Shown here one piece after another: positions 16,423-20,440 of a stretch of DNA of 20,440 nt. Made by a program: the position numbers and the translations under genes. The notes beneath the pieces were generated by a model, which made no database searches, was not told the DNA's origin, and was given only the letters and a program-made list of their open reading frames with translations. Position 1 is the stretch's first letter. Each line of letters opens with the position of its first letter. The DNA comes from Bacteroidaceae bacterium (GTDB lineage Bacteria > Bacteroidota > Bacteroidia > Bacteroidales > Bacteroidaceae): NCBI GenBank assembly GCA_017472905.1, contig JAFUNW010000168.1:1-20440 (forward strand). The letters are read 5' to 3'.

Positions 16423-19400
16423 TTAGAAATTAACGGTTACACCGAATGCATATCTCTTGCTGCGCGGAGTTTGCGCGTTGTCAACGGCCAAATCAGTCAG
16501 TTTGCTAGGCAAAGAAACCTCCGGATCTTGTCCGGTATAGTTAGAGAACGTGAAGAGGTCGTAGCCGGTCAGATAAAGACTGATGGAATTTACGCCCAAT
16601 TGTTTGCACCATGCTTTCGGACAGTTGTAGTTGAACGAAAGCGTCTTCAAGCGTAGGAATGAACAGTCTTCCACGAAACGGTCGGAACCCAGATAGTTGT
16701 ATCCGTAGCCCCAAAGTGCACGTGGAATGTCTGTTTGGTCGCCCGGATTACGCCAACGGCGCAGTACGGCTGTACTTTGGTTGTCTGAACCATACATTGA
16801 TTCTGCATTCATACGGGCTTGGTTGATGATTTTCTGTCCCAAACGATAGTGCATGAATACGGTTACACCGAAATCCTTGTATTTGAGGTTAAATCCACCA
16901 CCACCACTCAAGGTCGGGTTGTAGTTGCCCAAGTAAACGATGTCGTTCTTGTCGATGATTCCATCGTAGTTAACGTCTTGGTATTTGGCATCTCCCGGAT
17001 AGCAGGTTCCTTTGTTATCGATGTTTTTCATGACAATCGGATTTCCGTAGAGGTCGCGCATGATGCTGCCGTCCTCTCCGCGTGCATAGGTGTCTTCCGT
17101 AGTTTGGTAAACGCCCATGTAGCGGTATCCGAAGTAAGAACCGATGGATGTTCCCGGCATCAGTTTTTGCGCATATTCGCCGTTCTTGGCAGAATAAACC
17201 ATTTGGTTGATGTTTTCCGGAAGCTGGTCAATGGTCATTTCGTTGTTACTGATGTTGAAGTTTAACGAGAATGTCCAATCTTTGTTTTGGATAGCTTTGT
17301 AATCTACGCGAAGTTCCCAACCTTTGTTGGTCAATTCTCCGGAGTTGAAGTAGTTCATCTTTCCGCTGGCGTAACCTACTGTAGCAGGAACGGTGTAGTT
17401 CTTTTGCAACAGGTCTTGGGTATTTTTGTGGTAGTAGTCGAACGTACCGGTCAACTTGTCGTTGAAAAAGCCGAAGTCTACACCCACGTTGTATTCGCGT
17501 GAAGTCTCCCATTTCAGCTTGTTGAGTTGCATGGAGTTAGGGGCGATGGCGCTACCGGTGTTGTATTGGCCGATAGCAGTATATGTTCCCATGTAGGGAG
17601 CTGTACCGCTCGGGGCATTACCGCTCTCTCCGTAGCTGGCACGTACTTTGAATTGCGACCACACTTCGCGGATGTTTTCCATGAAAGGTTCGTCTTGCAT
17701 GTTCCAGGCCAAACCGACAGAGGGGAAGAAACCCCAACGGTTGGCGTTACCTAAACTGGATTTTCCTTCGTAGTTAAGGGTTGCATTCACTGAATAGCGA
17801 TTCAAGAATGTGTAGGCAAAACTTCCAATACCGGAGAGGGTACGAACTTCTGATTCGCCGGAACCGACAGAAAGAATGGCACCACCGGTAGACGGGTCGG
17901 ACATACCGGATGTGGCAGCTCCGTAAATCATGGAAGCATAGTTTGAACTGGTCGTTTGTGATGTACGCCAAATGGCTGTTGCTACAATGCTGTGCTTATC
18001 TTCGTTCCATCTTTTCTTATACATCAACTTGTTTTCAGTTTGAAGTGAAAGGTTGTTGGTGTTGTCATCGGCACTCAAATTGGCAAATGAGCTGTTGATG
18101 GTTACATCGGTAGCCGATTGCGGCAAGAACGCTTTGGTATTGGTTGTCTTGTACTTCATGGAGACGTAACCCGAATAGGTCAAGTCTTGTGAGAAGTCGT
18201 AGTAGAGACGGAAGTTCATTTTCTGTTCGCGGGTATTGGTGTCGCGATAACTTTCTCGGGCCATAATGAGCGGATGGAAGTTCTTGAAACTCTTACCATC
18301 CGTTTTTCCCTCGAATGCTCCTTGGAATTCTTCCGAGTTTTGACGGATGAAATAAATATCGGTCATCTCTCCCGTTTCATTATCGATATAATACGGGCTC
18401 TTGTTCGGCATCTTTCTCAAAGCTTCCGCACGAGTCTGGTCGGTGAAGTTGGCATCTTTATCAGTATCGGAGTAAGAGAACTCGGTGTCGATACGTAATT
18501 TGTCCGAGAAGTTGTATCCTACACGTAAGGTAGTAGACAAACGGTTCAATCCGGTTCCTTTCGTAGTACCTCCCTCGTCAAGATAAGAGAGAGAGAAACG
18601 ATAAGTCGCTCGGTCTCCACCTCCGGACATAGAGAAACTGTTGTCTGTGATGAAGGCATCCTGCTTCACATAATCAAGCCAGTCTACATCTTGATTGTAT
18701 TCATCGAAATAACGATAGTCGGGATTGTAGTTGATGTCCGGTGTGTCAAACAAGAATTCCAGCAAGTCAATATTGCTGTTCAAACCGCGTGCGTTGGCAC
18801 TGTTCCAAATTGCATCTTGGATGAACGCTACGTATTGGTCTCCGTTTAGCATCGGCATGGATGCAGGCTCTTTCTTGTAACTGTTCTTGGTAGAGAACGT
18901 GAAACGGGTTTTGCCCTTTGTTCCTTTTTTCGTGGTGATAAGCAATACTCCGTTTGCACCGGCCGTACCGTATACAGCAGTGGAAGCTGCATCTTTCAAT
19001 ACCTCGATGGTTTCGATGTCGTTGGGGTTCAAGCTCAACATGTCGGCAAAATCTTCTGTGTTAGCCGTGTTGAAATCAAACGATTCGTCAATATCGGTAG
19101 AATAGGGGATTCCGTTCACCACAATCAACGGATCAGCGTTGGAGTTCAATGTAGCTGTACCGCGAATACGGATAGAACTTTTGGCTCCCGGGTCGCCACC
19201 GGCGATGATGTCCACACCCGAAAGTTGTCCTTGCAATGCCTCTTCAATAGAAGATACGGGTGAGTTCTGTACGATGTCACTCATTTCGATTTTTTGTGTG
19301 GCGAACGCCAATTCGCGCGTACTGATACCCATGTCGTTTCGGTCAATTTTCTTGGCGCTTACTTCTACTTCGGTCAACGCTTGTGCGTCACTTTCCATTA

Positions 19401-19704
19401 AAACGTTAAGGACTGTTTGTCCGGTATACTTAAAGCGTTGGCTTTTCATACCAATGTATGAGAATACCAAAGTCAACTCTCCTTTTTCATCGGGAACATT
19501 CAAGGTATAGTTACCCATTATGTCGGTTGTGGCACCGGTCAAAACACGGTTCTGGCTGTTGACGAATGCTACGTTCGCACCGATACAGCCTTCCTTTTGT
19601 CCGGCTATCATTTCGCTTACCGTTCCCGATATGAATCCTTGTGCGGCAACCAGTTGTGCACATCCGCATAGGATTAAAGCTATATAGATTCTTAGTTTAT
19701 TCAT
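16423..19704 (-). CDS. SusC/RagA-family TonB-dependent outer membrane transporter (pair 1)
   Basis: 1093 residues. Signal peptide 1-21 (LVAA|QG); carboxypeptidase-regulatory-like domain at about 23-105 (FISGTVSE...TDIMGNYTLNVP...FSYIGMKSQ); linker LTEVEVSAKK; TonB plug at about 128-262 with the family signatures SSIRIRGTATLNSNADPLIVV, VNGIP and IETIEVLKDAASTAVYGTAG; then a barrel ending RSKRYAFGVTVNF. Typical SusC size and order. It imports oligosaccharides with the SusD protein encoded 12 bp downstream. The start is 28 bp after the stop of the upstream FAS1 gene, so it is not first in the operon and the promoter lies outside the window. No N-terminal sigma/anti-sigma signalling domain is seen. 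Confidence 0.95.
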   Translation of the reverse strand: MNKLRIYIALILCGCAQLVAAQGFISGTVSEMIAGQKEGCIGANVAFVNSQNRVLTGATTDIMGNYTLNVPDEKGELTLVFSYIGMKSQRFKYTGQTVLNVLMESDAQALTEVEVSAKKIDRNDMGISTRELAFATQKIEMSDIVQNSPVSSIEEALQGQLSGVDIIAGGDPGAKSSIRIRGTATLNSNADPLIVVNGIPYSTDIDESFDFNTANTEDFADMLSLNPNDIETIEVLKDAASTAVYGTAGANGVLLITTKKGTKGKTRFTFSTKNSYKKEPASMPMLNGDQYVAFIQDAIWNSANARGLNSNIDLLEFLFDTPDINYNPDYRYFDEYNQDVDWLDYVKQDAFITDNSFSMSGGGDRATYRFSLSYLDEGGTTKGTGLNRLSTTLRVGYNFSDKLRIDTEFSYSDTDKDANFTDQTRAEALRKMPNKSPYYIDNETGEMTDIYFIRQNSEEFQGAFEGKTDGKSFKNFHPLIMARESYRDTNTREQKMNFRLYYDFSQDLTYSGYVSMKYKTTNTKAFLPQSATDVTINSSFANLSADDNTNNLSLQTENKLMYKKRWNEDKHSIVATAIWRTSQTTSSNYASMIYGAATSGMSDPSTGGAILSVGSGESEVRTLSGIGSFAYTFLNRYSVNATLNYEGKSSLGNANRWGFFPSVGLAWNMQDEPFMENIREVWSQFKVRASYGESGNAPSGTAPYMGTYTAIGQYNTGSAIAPNSMQLNKLKWETSREYNVGVDFGFFNDKLTGTFDYYHKNTQDLLQKNYTVPATVGYASGKMNYFNSGELTNKGWELRVDYKAIQNKDWTFSLNFNISNNEMTIDQLPENINQMVYSAKNGEYAQKLMPGTSIGSYFGYRYMGVYQTTEDTYARGEDGSIMRDLYGNPIVMKNIDNKGTCYPGDAKYQDVNYDGIIDKNDIVYLGNYNPTLSGGGGFNLKYKDFGVTVFMHYRLGQKIINQARMNAESMYGSDNQSTAVLRRWRNPGDQTDIPRALWGYGYNYLGSDRFVEDCSFLRLKTLSFNYNCPKAWCKQLGVNSISLYLTGYDLFTFSNYTGQDPEVSLPSKLTDLAVDNAQTPRSKRYAFGVTVNF

Positions 19705-19732
19705 ATCTTAATTGTTTTTCTGATTGGGCTGA

Positions 19733-20440
19733 TTATTCAAGCACACCGTCAATGAAGTGGACGCATCCGTCATCATAAATAAACGGCAGGTAGTAATAGT
19801 CGGGAACAACGTCTACTACCGGACGAGCTGCTGCTCCTTCCGGTGCTATTACCTGTACACTCAGTTTGGAACCATCGTCGAAGATATTCAGGTTGGTCGT
19901 TGTGATGGTTGATTTGCCTTCATCGTCAAATACCTCCAGCGACTGCATGGTAATGAGTCCGCCGACCTCTTGCGTCTGTTCGCCCCATCCTACATAGGGA
20001 TAGTTGGACATAACGGCAGTAGAGAGCGGAATGAAATATTGCTTCACATAATATTCCAAAGCGGCAGCGTCTGTAATTTCACAGTTGTCGAAAAATGCTG
20101 CATCGCCTACACTTGCGCCGTTTGCCGTAATACCGGGTACTTTACCGTCTACAATGGCTTGTTCCAACTTGTCGGTGGTCGGAACCAACATCAAGCAGTT
20201 TTCCGACATAAAGGTGACAGCGTGGCTGTTGCGGTCTATGAACGAAGCCTTGTCCAACAGTTTCATCCAGGCATAGAACTGTGTCGTGGCATCGTGCTGG
20301 TATTTCCACATGGTGGAGACAAATTGCTGATTGGCAGAGTTATCGTAACTTCCTTCAAAGAAACCGTCTATTTCGTAGCAGCGTCCGTTCATCCAGCCGT
20401 CCGGACCCTCCTCTCGATATTCCAATGCGGTAAAGTCACA
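19733..20440 (-). CDS. Fasciclin (FAS1) domain protein, partial (N-terminus beyond right edge)
   Basis: The frame is open through the right edge, so only the last 235 residues are present and the true start and any signal peptide are unseen. An in-window TTG near 20425 could pose as a start, but coding continues before it. The region is a FAS1 domain: KYQHDATTQFYAWMKLLDKA, then CLMLVPTTDKLEQAIVDGKV (the TVF.PTd.A motif), LEYYVKQYFIPL (matching the lr.yhv.p segment), and the final DDGCVHFIDGVLE, the nG.iH.IDgVL end of FAS1 domains. The protein stops right there, so unlike the two downstream FAS1 proteins it has no C-terminal beta-sandwich. It is co-transcribed with SusC-1, ending 28 bp before it. 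It is probably a surface or periplasmic lipoprotein with more FAS1 domains upstream. Confidence 0.8.
   Translation of the reverse strand, partial: CDFTALEYREEGPDGWMNGRCYEIDGFFEGSYDNSANQQFVSTMWKYQHDATTQFYAWMKLLDKASFIDRNSHAVTFMSENCLMLVPTTDKLEQAIVDGKVPGITANGASVGDAAFFDNCEITDAAALEYYVKQYFIPLSTAVMSNYPYVGWGEQTQEVGGLITMQSLEVFDDEGKSTITTTNLNIFDDGSKLSVQVIAPEGAAARPVVDVVPDYYYLPFIYDDGCVHFIDGVLE

Noticed and set aside
19705..19732. Promoter or invertible element in front of SusC-1
   Set aside because: Only 28 bp separate SusC-1 from the upstream stop, with no promoter match or inverted repeats. The gene is internal to an operon.
20423..20425. TTG as the start of the rightmost fasciclin gene
   Set aside because: The frame stays open to the window edge and there is no signal peptide after this codon. 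The gene is simply cut by the edge.

Overview
The window looks like a chromosomal segment of a Bacteroidales bacterium (Bacteroides, Phocaeicola or Prevotella type; the genus cannot be fixed from the sequence alone). The evidence is a gldH-type lipoprotein gene, two SusC/SusD outer-membrane pairs, many lipoproteins with an acidic segment right after the lipobox cysteine, a TACCTTTG-type -7 promoter element, and secreted proteins ending in type IX-like C-terminal domains.

Layout. Positions 1-628 (+ strand) hold the tail of a gene that is probably a PSP1/RicT-family protein, followed by gldH; this is a housekeeping flank. Positions 629-927 lie between convergent genes and contain a probable short RNA on the - strand with a strong hairpin-plus-U terminator. 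Everything from 928 to 20440 is on the - strand and forms a polysaccharide utilization locus (PUL).

In transcription order (right to left) the PUL reads: the 3' end of a fasciclin (FAS1) protein (19733-20440), SusC-1 (16423-19704), SusD-1 (14839-16410), a two-FAS1 lipoprotein (13038-14825), a divergent FAS1-like lipoprotein (11206-13020), SusC-2 (8044-11193), SusD-2 (6242-8035), a 125-bp gap with a hairpin, and a large secreted beta-helix-like protein (3282-6116) ending at an intrinsic terminator (3224-3263). The spacings from the FAS1 end to SusD-2 are only 8-27 bp, so those seven genes are one operon whose promoter lies beyond the right edge.

A secreted family 1 pectate lyase (928-3045) follows as a separate unit. 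It is preceded by four copies of a palindromic element repeated at exactly 22-bp intervals (3088-3171), which look like phased operator sites.

Working model (inference): the lyase cuts pectic homogalacturonan outside the cell; the FAS1 lipoproteins and the beta-helix protein hold glycan at the surface; two different SusC/SusD pairs import oligosaccharides. No regulator, glycoside hydrolase, esterase or sugar-catabolism gene is in the window; they may lie beyond the right edge or elsewhere. The least familiar parts are the triple fasciclin set interleaved with two SusCD pairs, the 22-bp operator array and the candidate small RNA.
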